Shown here: in pieces, positions 17,555 to 26,045 of the stretch
How the letters are laid out: every line of letters begins with the position of its first letter
Numbering within the stretch: position 1 is the first letter of the stretch
Assembly (NCBI RefSeq): GCF_002210435.1
Contig: NZ_MZMV01000014.1
Coordinates: forward strand, 62,001-126,000
Origin: Micromonospora wenchangensis
GTDB taxonomy: Bacteria > Actinomycetota > Actinomycetes > Mycobacteriales > Micromonosporaceae
Length of the DNA stretch: 64,000 nucleotides
Direction: 5' to 3'
The notes under the pieces: model-generated
The model's input: only the letters and a program-made list of their open reading frames with translations
Databases searched by the model: none
What the model was told of the DNA's origin: nothing
Position numbers and translations under genes: made by a program

Positions 17555-18091
17555 CTACCGCCGTCGGGGTCCCCACCAGGGCAGGATGGGCGGCAGGTCG
17601 GCCAGGGGGTTGCTGGGTCGTCTCGGCGCGGCGGACCCGTCGTCGCCGTCCCAGCGGCGGCCGTACTGGTCCGGTAGGTCGCCCCAGCCCCGGTACGGGG
17701 TGGGCTGGGCGGCCATCAGGCCGAGTTCGTCGAGTGGGTCGATGCGGTGGTCGGCGACGGTGCACAGGTGGGCCCAGTCGTCGCCCATGTCGAACACGTA
17801 GGCGAACTGATCACCTGGCGTGAGTCGGTTCAGTGTGGTCCTGTCGCTGTCCACCGCGCCGTCCGGTGTGTCTTCCCAGGTCCGGAAGGAGCAGATCGGG
17901 GTCTGGTCGGCCAGGGTGAACAGCCGTAGGTGTGCGAGGTCCCAGCGGGCGAAGGCCAGGTCGATGGCTGTGCCCAGTTGCTCGAACGTGTGCGATCTGG
18001 CGGCGGCGATGATTCGGCCTGGTCGGGGCCAGTAGTCCTCGCCCCGCCCGGAGACGAGTTCGACCCGGATCGACAACCACGTCCTGGCCAC
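17555..18091 (-). CDS. Plasmid pRiA4b ORF-3-like protein
   Basis: A 178-residue protein of the pRiA4b ORF-3 (IS1096 passenger TnpR-like) family: WLSIRVELVSGRG at the start, LGTAIDLAFARWDLAHLRLFTL, the typical DQFAYVFDMGDDWAHLCTV core, and ADHRIDPLDELGLM with WGDLPDQYGRRWDG near the end. The family is common on mobile elements; its function is unknown and it is not a demonstrated resolvase. The gene is leftward, divergent from xis and int. Confidence 0.8.
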   Translation of the reverse strand: MARTWLSIRVELVSGRGEDYWPRPGRIIAAARSHTFEQLGTAIDLAFARWDLAHLRLFTLADQTPICSFRTWEDTPDGAVDSDRTTLNRLTPGDQFAYVFDMGDDWAHLCTVADHRIDPLDELGLMAAQPTPYRGWGDLPDQYGRRWDGDDGSAAPRRPSNPLADLPPILPWWGPRRR

Positions 18092-18241
18092 CGTTCACCT
18101 CCGCTGCCGCAGGCCGACCACGCTACCGCCGTGCCACGGCCCGTACACCAAAGACACGCCTCGCACCGCTCGGACCCGGCGTCCTTCGTCGCCGGGTCTT
18201 TCACCATGCCACCGCAAGCTTCTTCATCAGGGAGATTGACC

Positions 18242-18565
18242 ATGCGACCGCCACGACGAACCCGAACCGCTACACCCGCCACCGGTGAGGCGTCCCGCCG
18301 TGAGGAACGGCAGGCGTGGACCGCCGAGCGGATCCGCGCGCTGGGTCCGAGCACGGACCTCGCCACGGCCGCCGCCGTCCTGGGCATGTCCCGCTCGGCC
18401 GCCTACAAGCTGGCCCGCCGCGACGCGTTCCCCACGCCGCTGTACCGGGTCGGTGCCCGCTACCGGGTACCGACCGCGCCGATCCTGGCCATGCTGCACC
18501 TGCCGCAAGCGGCCGGTCCCGGGCCGGACGTAGGGGACGCCGACAGCGTCGGGGACCCGCCCTGA
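18242..18565 (+). CDS. xis: Excisionase-like HTH protein
   Basis: A 107-residue protein with a MerR/excisionase-type winged helix: DLATAAAVLGMSRSAAYKLARRDAFPTPLYRVGARYRVPTAPI, residues ~40-85. Such proteins bend DNA at att sites and steer integrase towards excision, and are usually encoded just before the integrase gene, as here. The ATG at 18242 has GGGAG about 8 bases upstream. N- and C-terminal tails look disordered. Confidence 0.8.
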   Translation: MRPPRRTRTATPATGEASRREERQAWTAERIRALGPSTDLATAAAVLGMSRSAAYKLARRDAFPTPLYRVGARYRVPTAPILAMLHLPQAAGPGPDVGDADSVGDPP

Positions 18566-18741
18566 CCGCCTCCGCGCTGCCCTCCGGTCTCGCCGGGGCC
18601 GGAGGGCGGACCCCGCCGGCCGCAGCCTTGACCCCGCCGATGGCCGGTGTCCGTCGATGACTTGATCGTCGCGGCGTGTCACGCGTGGATGTCGATCGAC
18701 AAACCGATGCCGCACCACGAACCCGAGGAGCACCACGAGCT

Positions 18742-20202
18742 ATGCCAGACGGGAGCATCTTCAAACGCTGCGGCTGCCGCCACCCCGATACCGGTAGGCC
18801 GTTGGGCAACGAGTGCCCGAAGCTGCGTCGCCCCAACCGGTCCTGGAGTTTCGAGCACGGTCACTGGACCTACCAGCTGGAACTGCCGCCGACCAGTGAC
18901 GGTCGGCGTCGGCAGTTGCGCCGGTCCGGGCTGTCGACCCGCCGTGACGCCGCCGCCGAGTTGGACCACGCGCGGGCCCTGCTCGCCCTCGCGGTCCGGG
19001 ACCGGGGCCGTCGTACCGAGATCGCCGACCTGTTGCAGACCTGTGTGCGGTCGGGCCGGCCGCTGCCCGAGGTCGACCGGATCCGGCAACGGCTGCGTGG
19101 TGACGGTTCGCTGGCTGACATGGTGACCGTCGGCGAGTACCTCACCGAGTGGCTCACCCACCTGACCGTCGATGACAACACCGCGTGTGGCTACGAGTCG
19201 CTCGTCCGGGTTCACCTGATTCCGCATCTCGGGGAGATCCCGCTGGACCGGCTGCGTACCGGCCACATCAGGGCCATGTTCGCCGCGATCGAACGCCGTA
19301 ACCAGGAGATCCGTGCGGCGAGGGCCAGCGGCGACCCTGACGTGCGCGCCTCGGTCGTCGGTGTCCGGACCACGGGCGCGTCGACCCGGCAGCGTATCCG
19401 CGCCTGCCTGCGTAAGGCCATCAACGACGCTCTCGCCGAGGAGGTGATCGTCGGTTCCAACCCGGCCGCGCTGGTCAAGGTTCCCGGCGACCGGCCGGTG
19501 CCGATCGTGTGGGAGGCCGAACGCGTGGAGCGGTGGAGGGCCACCGGGCAGGTTCCGGGTCGGGTCATGGTGTGGACCGACGAGCAGATCGTCGCGTTCC
19601 TCGATCACGCCCGGATGCACGCACCCGACCTGTACCCGATGTGGCACCTCATGGCCTACCGGGGTCCCCGGCGTGGAGAGGCCTGTGGGCTGCTCGACTC
19701 CGAGGTCCGCCTCGACAGGCGTGAGCTGACGATCAACCACCAGATCGCCACCCACGGCTACACCGCCGTACGCAAGAAGCCCAAGAGCAGGGCGGGTAAC
19801 CGGGACCTCGCCCTCGACGCCGAGACGGTCAGGGTTCTCGCCGCCTATCGGGCCCGCCGCGCCCAGTGGCGCTTGGCCGCCGGCGAGGGGTGGCCCGACA
19901 CCGGCCTGTTCTTCGTCCGCCCCGACGGCCGGCCGTGGCATCCCAGCGGGGTCACCCAGCGGTTCCGCAGGCTCGTACGCCAGGCCGGGCTCCCGCCGAC
20001 CCGCCTGCACGACCTGCGGCACAGCGCGGCCACCATCGCCCTGGCCGCCGGGGTGGACATCAAGGTCGTCTCCGAACAGCTCGGCCACTCCACCACCACC
20101 CTGACCCGCGATACGTACCAGAGCGTCACCAGGGAGATGCACCACGACGCCGCCGACGCCGTCGCGGAGAAGATCCGCCGGAACCGGCCCAGAACCGCCT
20201 GA
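18742..20202 (+). CDS. int: Tyrosine site-specific integrase
   Basis: A 486-residue tyrosine recombinase of the actinomycete integrative-element type. The N-terminus MPDGSIFKRCGCRHPDTGR is a zinc-ribbon-like opening common in these integrases. The SAM-like core-binding domain is at ~110-250. Catalytic residues are visible: Arg in YRGPRRGEACGL, Lys in KKPKSRAG, HDLRHSAAT, LGHST, and the nucleophile Tyr in TRDTYQSV. I chose ATG 18742 (GAGGAG upstream) over a frame-open ATG at 18676, because family members begin with MPDGS. It should pair with the excisionase 176 bp upstream. It lies mid-island, far from either tRNA repeat, so it may belong to a second element nested in the island. Confidence 0.92.
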   Translation: MPDGSIFKRCGCRHPDTGRPLGNECPKLRRPNRSWSFEHGHWTYQLELPPTSDGRRRQLRRSGLSTRRDAAAELDHARALLALAVRDRGRRTEIADLLQTCVRSGRPLPEVDRIRQRLRGDGSLADMVTVGEYLTEWLTHLTVDDNTACGYESLVRVHLIPHLGEIPLDRLRTGHIRAMFAAIERRNQEIRAARASGDPDVRASVVGVRTTGASTRQRIRACLRKAINDALAEEVIVGSNPAALVKVPGDRPVPIVWEAERVERWRATGQVPGRVMVWTDEQIVAFLDHARMHAPDLYPMWHLMAYRGPRRGEACGLLDSEVRLDRRELTINHQIATHGYTAVRKKPKSRAGNRDLALDAETVRVLAAYRARRAQWRLAAGEGWPDTGLFFVRPDGRPWHPSGVTQRFRRLVRQAGLPPTRLHDLRHSAATIALAAGVDIKVVSEQLGHSTTTLTRDTYQSVTREMHHDAADAVAEKIRRNRPRTA

Positions 20203-20255
20203 CCGCCCGCGTGCCGCCGGCGGCGGTCTCCACCGGCTCGGCTAGCGTGCGCGGC

Positions 20256-20951
20256 ATGGTCGCCCGTTCGTCCGCTCGTGGTGCCGCCCGGTGGCGCGCT
20301 CCGGCGGCACCGAAACTGCCGGCGTCGCCGGACCTGACCTCCGCCGGGGACCTGACCATCGGCGACGAGGCGACGTTCGAGCGGCTGGGCCTGGGCGATC
20401 TCGACCTGTCCGGGCGGTCGGCGGACGGGGCCGAGTTCACCCGGTGCCGCCTCACCCGCACCGACCTCAGCGGTACTCGACTGGAAGCGGCGCGGTTCAC
20501 CGACTGTGTGTTCGAGGGTACGAACCTGGCGAACCTGCGGACGGACAGGTCGTCGATGCTCCGGGTACGGCTGTCCACGGCGCGGATGACCGGCCTGCAG
20601 TGGGTCAACGGGGCACTGCGGGACGTCACGATCTCGGACTGCCGACTCGACCTGTCGTCGTGGCGGTTCACCACCTTCGCGAACGTGGCGTTCGAGGGCT
20701 GCAACCTGACCCGCGCCGACTTCCAGCACGCGGACCTACGCGGTACCCGCTTCACCGACTGCGACCTGACCGGCGCGCAGTTCTCCCAGGCGGGCATGGA
20801 CGGCACCCGTTTCGCCCGCTGCGACCTCACCGGGATCGGCGGCGTGACCAGCATGACCGGCGCTGTCCTCGCCCACCAGGACCTCATCGCCCTGTCGTAC
20901 GCCCTCGCCGGTGCACTGGGCGTCCGCATCGAGGGCCCCGACGACGGGTAG
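20256..20951 (+). CDS. Pentapeptide-repeat protein
   Basis: A 231-residue protein with repeated A(D/N)LxX-like quintets across residues ~50-215, for example LDLSGRSADGAEFTRCRL, TDLSGTRLEAARF and ADFQHADLRGTRF. This pattern predicts a right-handed quadrilateral beta-helix. Some relatives (Qnr, MfpA) protect DNA gyrase, but most have no known role and nothing here is specific for Qnr. It starts 53 bp after int, in the same direction. Confidence 0.8.
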   Translation: MVARSSARGAARWRAPAAPKLPASPDLTSAGDLTIGDEATFERLGLGDLDLSGRSADGAEFTRCRLTRTDLSGTRLEAARFTDCVFEGTNLANLRTDRSSMLRVRLSTARMTGLQWVNGALRDVTISDCRLDLSSWRFTTFANVAFEGCNLTRADFQHADLRGTRFTDCDLTGAQFSQAGMDGTRFARCDLTGIGGVTSMTGAVLAHQDLIALSYALAGALGVRIEGPDDG

Positions 20952-21083
20952 GCCTGTCGCACCCGAAGCCGCGTCGGGAAGGGCTGCCGGGAGCGGCATC
21001 CGGTGAGGCCGCGCCGGCAGTGCTGTGTTCGATGCCGGGCGTGTCGGCTGCTTGATTTCCGCAACATCAACTGCGGTATGGAC

Positions 21084-21089
21084 TAGATT
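21084..21089 (+). promoter_or_regulatory. -10-like TAGATT with flanking TGCGG motifs
   Basis: TAGATT ends 7 bases before the ATG at 21097, consistent with leaderless transcription. CCGCA at 21059-21063 and TGCGG at 21072-21076 form a short inverted repeat just upstream, with TGCGG again at 21091. A possible operator for the HTH/ImmA protein of the same operon; weak evidence. Confidence 0.35.
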
Positions 21090-21096
21090 CTGCGGC

Positions 21097-21798
21097 ATGG
21101 GGTTGCTGGATGACGCGGTGGCGGTGCTGGACGGGCGGGGTGTGCTGGAGCCGCTGGGCGGGTTGATCCGGCAGGTGTACCGGCGGGCCGCGGACCGGCA
21201 CGAGCCGGAGCTGGGTGACGACGCGATGAGTTTCGGCACCACGGTGTGGCGGAATCTGACGAACCTGGGCAAGGCGTCCTTCGACGGGGTCGACGGGGTG
21301 CGGGTGCGGGTGGAGGACAACTCCCTGGAGATCCTCTGTGCCGGCTATGTGGTGCGGTTGTACTCGTTGCAGGGCGGGATCGAGTCGATCCGGTGGGAGG
21401 GCAGCGAGGCACGCCTCGGCGGGGCGGTGGAGAACAGCCGCGACGGGCAGTTGGCCTTCGACGACGCCGAGCAGTTCCCGGAGGTCTTCGCCGGGGTGGT
21501 GCCCCCGAAGCGGCACCTGCGGGTCGCGCACACCGGTGACATCACCACGGGTGAGGCGACGGCGTACCTCGGGTTGCCCCGTGACAACCGTGAGGGCGGG
21601 TCGCCGTGGTTCGAGGTGACGCTCTGGTTCGGTGACGCCGTCACGGTGGGGACGCCGCTGCCGATCGTCGGTGACCCGGTCGGGGTTCCGGTGCAGCGGC
21701 ACGACGAACTGCCCGTGCCGGAGCTGCCGCTCGGGACGCTGCGGCCCGCCTCCGGTGCCGGCCGTACCCTCGGTGCTGTTGCCGGCCGACGGGCGTGA
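21097..21798 (+). CDS. Hypothetical protein paired with an XRE/ImmA regulator
   Basis: A 233-residue protein, family not recognised. The N-terminal ~50 residues are amphipathic helices (LDDAVAVLDGRGVLEPLGGLIRQVYR). A beta-rich core follows (GVRVRVEDNSLEILCAGYVVRLYSL), and the C-terminus is Pro-rich. No signal or membrane helices. Its stop overlaps the start of the XRE/ImmA gene by 4 bp, so the two are co-translated; many ImmA-type proteases are encoded next to the protein they cleave or sense. That suggests, but does not prove, that this is the partner. Confidence 0.6.
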   Translation: MGLLDDAVAVLDGRGVLEPLGGLIRQVYRRAADRHEPELGDDAMSFGTTVWRNLTNLGKASFDGVDGVRVRVEDNSLEILCAGYVVRLYSLQGGIESIRWEGSEARLGGAVENSRDGQLAFDDAEQFPEVFAGVVPPKRHLRVAHTGDITTGEATAYLGLPRDNREGGSPWFEVTLWFGDAVTVGTPLPIVGDPVGVPVQRHDELPVPELPLGTLRPASGAGRTLGAVAGRRA

Positions 21799-22913
21799 CG
21801 GGCGGGGTGCGCCCGCCGGTGCCGGTCACCGCGGCCGTGGCGGGGTTCGAGCCGCACGCGCTGGGGTTGGCGCGCAGGTGGCGGCGGATGCGGAAGAACG
21901 AGTTGGCCCGGCAGGTCGGGGTGACGGCGGCGGCGGTCAGCCAGTACGAGTTGGGGCAGGCCCGCCCGTCGGCGGCGGTGCTGGCCCGGTTGGCGTTGGC
22001 GTTGGCGATGCCTGTGGAGTTCTTCGCCGCCGGTGTCCCGGCTCCGGCGTCGCCGGGGCGGGCGCACTTCCGTAGCCTGCGGGCCACCAGTCAGGCGGAG
22101 CGGGACCAGGCGGAGGCGTTCGGTGAGGTCGCCTGGCGGGTCGTCGAGGCCGTGGGCCGGCAGTTGCGGCTGCCGCAGTTGCGGCTGCCGCAGCTCGACT
22201 GGCCGGAACCGGCGCGGGCCGAGGACGTCCGTACGGTCGCCGCGGCGGCACGTGCGGAGTTCGGCCTCGACGACGGTCCGGTGCCGCACATGGTACGGCT
22301 GCTGGAGGCGCACGGCGTGATCGTGTTGTCCCTACCGGACGCCTCCGAACGGGTCGACGCGTTCTCACACTGGTACGGCCAGCGGCCGTTCGTCTTCCTC
22401 AACCCGGCCAAGAACGACAAGGCCCGCTCCCGGATGGACGCCGCCCACGAACTCGGCCACCTGCTGCTGCACCACGACGCCGAGCCGGGCAGCCAACTCC
22501 TGGAACGGGAGGCCACCGCCTTCGCCTCCGAGTTCCTCGCCCCCAGCACCACCCTCGCCGCCGAGCTTCCCGCCCGGCTGGACTTCGACCGGCTGCACGA
22601 GCTGAAACGCCGCTGGGGCATCAGCCTGAAAGCCCTCGTCTACCGGGGACACGACCTCGGCGTCTACCGGGACCACACCTACCGGCGCGGGATGAGCCTG
22701 CTCGCCCAGTGGGGCCACCCCGAACCCGGCGACCTCGGCCCCCGCGAACAACCCTCCCTCCTCGGCAAGGCCGTCGACCTCCTCAACCAGCAGCACACGA
22801 CTATCGAGGACCTCGCCGCGCAGGCCGGCCTCCCGGCAACCCTCGCCCACACCGTGATCGCCGCCGCCACCGAACACCTCCCCGAACTACGACTCACCCC
22901 GACCAGCCCCTGA
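21795..22913 (+). CDS. XRE regulator with ImmA/IrrE metallopeptidase domain
   Basis: A 372-residue protein. An XRE helix-turn-helix occupies residues ~24-76 (KNELARQVGVTAAAVSQYELG). The ImmA/IrrE (M78) zinc peptidase has AAHELGHLLLHH with HExxH at 218-222 and a likely third ligand in LLEREATAFASEFLAP. Between them is a Leu/Pro linker with a 15-bp internal tandem repeat (LRLPQ twice). In mobile elements such proteins lift repression by cleaving a regulator. Its start overlaps the upstream gene by 4 bp. Confidence 0.85.
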   Translation: MTGGVRPPVPVTAAVAGFEPHALGLARRWRRMRKNELARQVGVTAAAVSQYELGQARPSAAVLARLALALAMPVEFFAAGVPAPASPGRAHFRSLRATSQAERDQAEAFGEVAWRVVEAVGRQLRLPQLRLPQLDWPEPARAEDVRTVAAAARAEFGLDDGPVPHMVRLLEAHGVIVLSLPDASERVDAFSHWYGQRPFVFLNPAKNDKARSRMDAAHELGHLLLHHDAEPGSQLLEREATAFASEFLAPSTTLAAELPARLDFDRLHELKRRWGISLKALVYRGHDLGVYRDHTYRRGMSLLAQWGHPEPGDLGPREQPSLLGKAVDLLNQQHTTIEDLAAQAGLPATLAHTVIAAATEHLPELRLTPTSP

Positions 22914-22953
22914 CCTGAGCCGGGACCCTCCCTGCCAGGGCGATCCCCATCGC

Positions 22954-23796
22954 TTACTCAGGCGGTGTGGCGGTGGGTGCTGTCGGTTCGACGTGGTGGC
23001 TGTCCCAGACCCACTGGTCGTCGCCGTGGTCGACCAGGGTGCTGCACCGGTACCGCAGCAGGTCCACGTCCGTGCTCGGGTCCGGGCGGCCGGGATGCGG
23101 AGGTGTCGGGTCCAGCGCCGCGTCGGCGTTGTAGACAAGCCGGTCGGGCAGTCGGTAGTCACGGCGGAAGCCGGTACGCCACTGCGAGTTGCTGCCCCAG
23201 CCGTGCGACAGGTCGGCCACCTGCCGGTACCGCCGTCGCCACGCCCAGTACAACGTCGAGCTCGCGGTGAGCGCGGGATCCAGGTGATCGGCACCGGCGC
23301 GGACACTCACGCCGCCGCGCATGAGCAGTAGCGACCCGACCAGGCAACCCGGCCACCACTGCCCGGCCAGCACCGGCGGTGCCTGCGGATCGTCTGCCGG
23401 TTCGACCTCGACGATCTCGTGCGGGAACGGATGGAACCCTTCCCCCGCCGGGAACGTGCCGCCGATCGCCGCGACGAACCGCCGGTACGCCGAAGCCGGA
23501 AGCCAGTCCACAGGGTCGCCGGGACCGGTGGCGGGCGGCTGGCCGGGCAGGATCAGCAACTCCATCACCCTGCTCAACGCGTACAACGTCCACAGGTCCT
23601 CGTGCGCCAACGCCACAGCGGCCATCCTCGGCTCGCCGACCTGCCGCAACGCCGCCAGGACCGACGAGTGGGCGGCAACCCAGGGGTCGAGGACCTCTCG
23701 ATCCCATGCGCTGCCGCCGTAGTCGAGGGTCGGCTCGAACAGACCGAACCTGACCTCCTGCCAAGCGCCGTCCGGGAACACCATCTCGGCTCTCAC
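22954..23796 (-). CDS. Hypothetical protein, ~280 aa
   Basis: I do not recognise a family. Features: aromatic-rich segments (FGLFEPTLDYGGSAWDREVLDPWV), a helical middle (EDLWTLYALSRVMELLILPG), and a C-terminus with HGDDQWVWDSHHV. No signal peptide or membrane helix is evident. The frame stays open far upstream, but codons there look non-coding. I take GTG 23796 (VRAEMVFPDG); ATG 23784 is the alternative. Monocistronic, convergent with the ImmA gene. Confidence 0.5.
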   Translation of the reverse strand: MRAEMVFPDGAWQEVRFGLFEPTLDYGGSAWDREVLDPWVAAHSSVLAALRQVGEPRMAAVALAHEDLWTLYALSRVMELLILPGQPPATGPGDPVDWLPASAYRRFVAAIGGTFPAGEGFHPFPHEIVEVEPADDPQAPPVLAGQWWPGCLVGSLLLMRGGVSVRAGADHLDPALTASSTLYWAWRRRYRQVADLSHGWGSNSQWRTGFRRDYRLPDRLVYNADAALDPTPPHPGRPDPSTDVDLLRYRCSTLVDHGDDQWVWDSHHVEPTAPTATPPE

Positions 23797-24656
23797 GACC
23801 GCCAGTCTCCCGACCGTTGGGCAGCGCGTCGAGCGAGATCCGCCCACCTCCGCCCACCTCCGCAGGCGGCCGAGCCCGCCGACCGGGATCGATGAGAACG
23901 CCGTGCAGGGGGTGAGCCGGATTCCCGGCTCGACGCAAGGATCCCCACGATCAGCGGTCTTGGCGTCTTGGCTCGATGGGCGAGCCGAGTGGCGGAAACG
24001 GGGAGTTACGGGACGTTGCTCCTGGGCAGGAAGAGGTTCCCTCCCGATCGGGAGGGTGTCTGGACCGGGTGGGGACGGCACGGAGGGCCTGTCAGGGGGC
24101 GTGTGCAGCACTGACAGCCCTGGTCAGCACTGTGCCGGGCATGTCCGGCGGTCACGGCTGACGATCCCGGGAACGAGCCGGTGCGCGACCCGTCCGACGC
24201 CACCGCCTGACAGCCAGTCCTCAATGCCGCTCGATTCTCGGACGGGATCGGCATTCGTCGGGCTGCGGCGGAGCTTCCCGACGAGGTCGCCGACGCCGCA
24301 GGGGCCCTGGCCCAACACCTCGCGTACGCCGTCATCAGGCGCACTGGACCGCTGACCTTGCTGCCCACCACACCGAGTCCCCGCCGCCACGTTCATCGTC
24401 GCCGGTGAGCCAGGGTGGCGGCATACTGCCAGTCCGAACTGCGGCACGACCACACCAAGGCCAGTCAAGAGGCGCGCTGTCGGAGTTTGTCGGAGTCGAA
24501 CTCCGACAAACTCCCAACGTCGTCGGTCCGCGAATCGCGAGACGCGGTGCCGGCCTCCCGAGCTGGTGTTTCGGGTGCCAGGTCCGGCCGGCGGCCTGTG
24601 TCCGGATCTGCGGCTGGTCCATATCCTCGGGCGGTAGGTTCGTCGGTGTGCTTGCG
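23797..24656. other. Gene-poor stretch with palindromes
   Basis: No complete gene seen. An 18-bp palindrome CCCTCCCGATCGGGAGGG lies at 24039-24056 and a 15-bp stem at 24482-24514. A short rightward coding-like fragment around 24240-24400 (RRAAAELPDEVADAAGALAQ) has no start and may be a gene remnant. Three more CTGACAG/CTGTCAG motifs occur at ~24089, 24111 and 24207. Confidence 0.4.
24482..24514. promoter_or_regulatory. Perfect 15-bp inverted repeat upstream of murF
   Basis: GGAGTTTGTCGGAGT (24482-24496), a 3-nt centre, then its exact complement (24500-24514). It lies ~140 bp upstream of the murF-like start. With no gene ending nearby, an operator is as likely as a terminator. Confidence 0.45.
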
Positions 24657-26042
24657 ATGACTCTGGGAGAGATCGCCGCCGCCGTGGGCGGGACGGTGCG
24701 GGACGGGTTTGACGAGGTGACGGTCACGGCACCGGTGGTGTTCGACAGCCGGCGGATCGAGCCGGGTGGGATGTTCGTCGCGCTGCCCGGTGAGCGGGTC
24801 GACGGCCATGACTACGCCGCCCAGGCGGTGGAGGCGGGCGCGGTGGCGGTCCTGGCGTCCCGGCCGGTCGGTGTCCCCGCTGTCGTCGTTGACGACGTGC
24901 CCACCGCGTACGGCCGGCTGGCCCGCACGGTCGTCGACCGCCTGCCGGACACGACGGTGATCGGCGTGACCGGGTCGGTGGGGAAGACGTCGACCAAGGA
25001 CATCCTGGCGCAGGTGTTGTCGGCGTTCGGGGAGACGGTCGCGAACCGGGCTTCCAACAACAACGAGCTCGGCCTGCCGTACACGGTCACCCGCGCCACC
25101 GCCGACACCCGCTACCTGGTGCTGGAGATGGGCGCCCGGGGTGTCGGGCACGTGGCCTACCTGACCCGGCTCGCCCCGCCGTCGGTCAGCGTCGTGACGC
25201 GGGTCGGACACGCGCACCTGGGTGAGTTCGGGTCGGTGGAGAACATCGCGCTGGCCAAGGGCGAGATCGTGGAGGCACTGCCCGGCGAGGGCGGGTTGGC
25301 GGTGCTCAACGGCGACGATCCGCTCGTGGCCGCCATGGCCACCCGCACCCGGGCGAGGGTCCTCACCTACGGCATCGACGGGCCGGCTGACGTACGGGCC
25401 GAGGACGTGACGGTCGACGAGTTGGGCCGCGCGGCGTTCCGGCTCGTCCACGAGGGGAAGACCGCGCAGGTGCGGTTGCGTCTGTACGGGCTGCACCAGG
25501 CGTCCAACGCGCTGGCCGCCGCCACCGTCGCCCTGGGCCTCGGGCATCCGATCGGGGCGGTGGCCGAGGCGCTGTCGCGGGCCGAGGCGGTGTCACCGGG
25601 ACGCATGCAGGTCACCACCCGCCCGGACGGGGTGACGATCATCAACGACGCCTACAACGCGGCACCGGATGCCATGCGGGCGGCACTGCGGGCCCTGTCG
25701 ACGATGACCGGTGGGGAGCGGCGGGCGGTCGCGGTGCTGGGTGAGATGGCCGAACTGGGTGAACACGCCGCCCAGGTGCACCGGGAGATCGGCCGGCAGG
25801 TCGTCGAGGCCGGCGCGGGTTGGCTGGTCGCGATCGGTGGGGCGGACGCCGCCCACTACGCCGCCGGCGCCGACGGCGGCGCGACGGTGGTCGACCGGGC
25901 GGCCGACGTGGCGGCGGCGTGGGAGTTGCTGCGTGACGGGCTACGTCCGGGCGACGTCGTCCTGGTCAAGGCCGCCAACAGCGCCGGGCTCCTGACGCTT
26001 GCCGACAAGCTGGTCGAGGAGCCCGGCGCTGTCACGGCGTGA
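24657..26042 (+). CDS. murF: MurF-like UDP-MurNAc-tripeptide:D-Ala-D-Ala ligase
   Basis: A 461-residue Mur ligase of MurF type. N-terminal substrate domain with VFDSRRIEPGGMFVALPG (~25-42); central ATPase with P-loop VIGVTGSVGKTSTKD (~100-114); ASNNNELGLPYT (~130); YLVLEMGARGVGHV (~152); and C-terminal NDAYNAAPDAMRAALRAL typical of MurF. It adds D-Ala-D-Ala to the peptidoglycan precursor in the cytoplasm. A normal chromosomal murF sits in the dcw cluster, but this copy is alone inside an island, so it is probably a paralogue, perhaps tied to cell-wall antibiotic tolerance or altered stem peptides (inference). GTG 24648 is an alternative start. Confidence 0.85.
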   Translation: MTLGEIAAAVGGTVRDGFDEVTVTAPVVFDSRRIEPGGMFVALPGERVDGHDYAAQAVEAGAVAVLASRPVGVPAVVVDDVPTAYGRLARTVVDRLPDTTVIGVTGSVGKTSTKDILAQVLSAFGETVANRASNNNELGLPYTVTRATADTRYLVLEMGARGVGHVAYLTRLAPPSVSVVTRVGHAHLGEFGSVENIALAKGEIVEALPGEGGLAVLNGDDPLVAAMATRTRARVLTYGIDGPADVRAEDVTVDELGRAAFRLVHEGKTAQVRLRLYGLHQASNALAAATVALGLGHPIGAVAEALSRAEAVSPGRMQVTTRPDGVTIINDAYNAAPDAMRAALRALSTMTGGERRAVAVLGEMAELGEHAAQVHREIGRQVVEAGAGWLVAIGGADAAHYAAGADGGATVVDRAADVAAAWELLRDGLRPGDVVLVKAANSAGLLTLADKLVEEPGAVTA

Positions 26043-26045
26043 AGG

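Noticed and set aside
16560..17765. 401-codon minus-strand frame over the pentamer cluster
   Set aside because: Pro/Arg-rich, no domain, overlaps the pRiA4b ORF-3-like gene in another frame; the region is better read as non-coding with repeats.
17555..18091. Resolvase (TnpR) gene
   Set aside because: The family name mentions TnpR, but no serine- or tyrosine-recombinase motif is present.
20256..20951. Qnr-type quinolone-resistance pentapeptide protein
   Set aside because: Has generic pentapeptide repeats but no Qnr-specific loop or sequence that I can recognise.
24240..24400. Short rightward coding-like fragment
   Set aside because: No start, too short and no family match; mentioned only in the region note.
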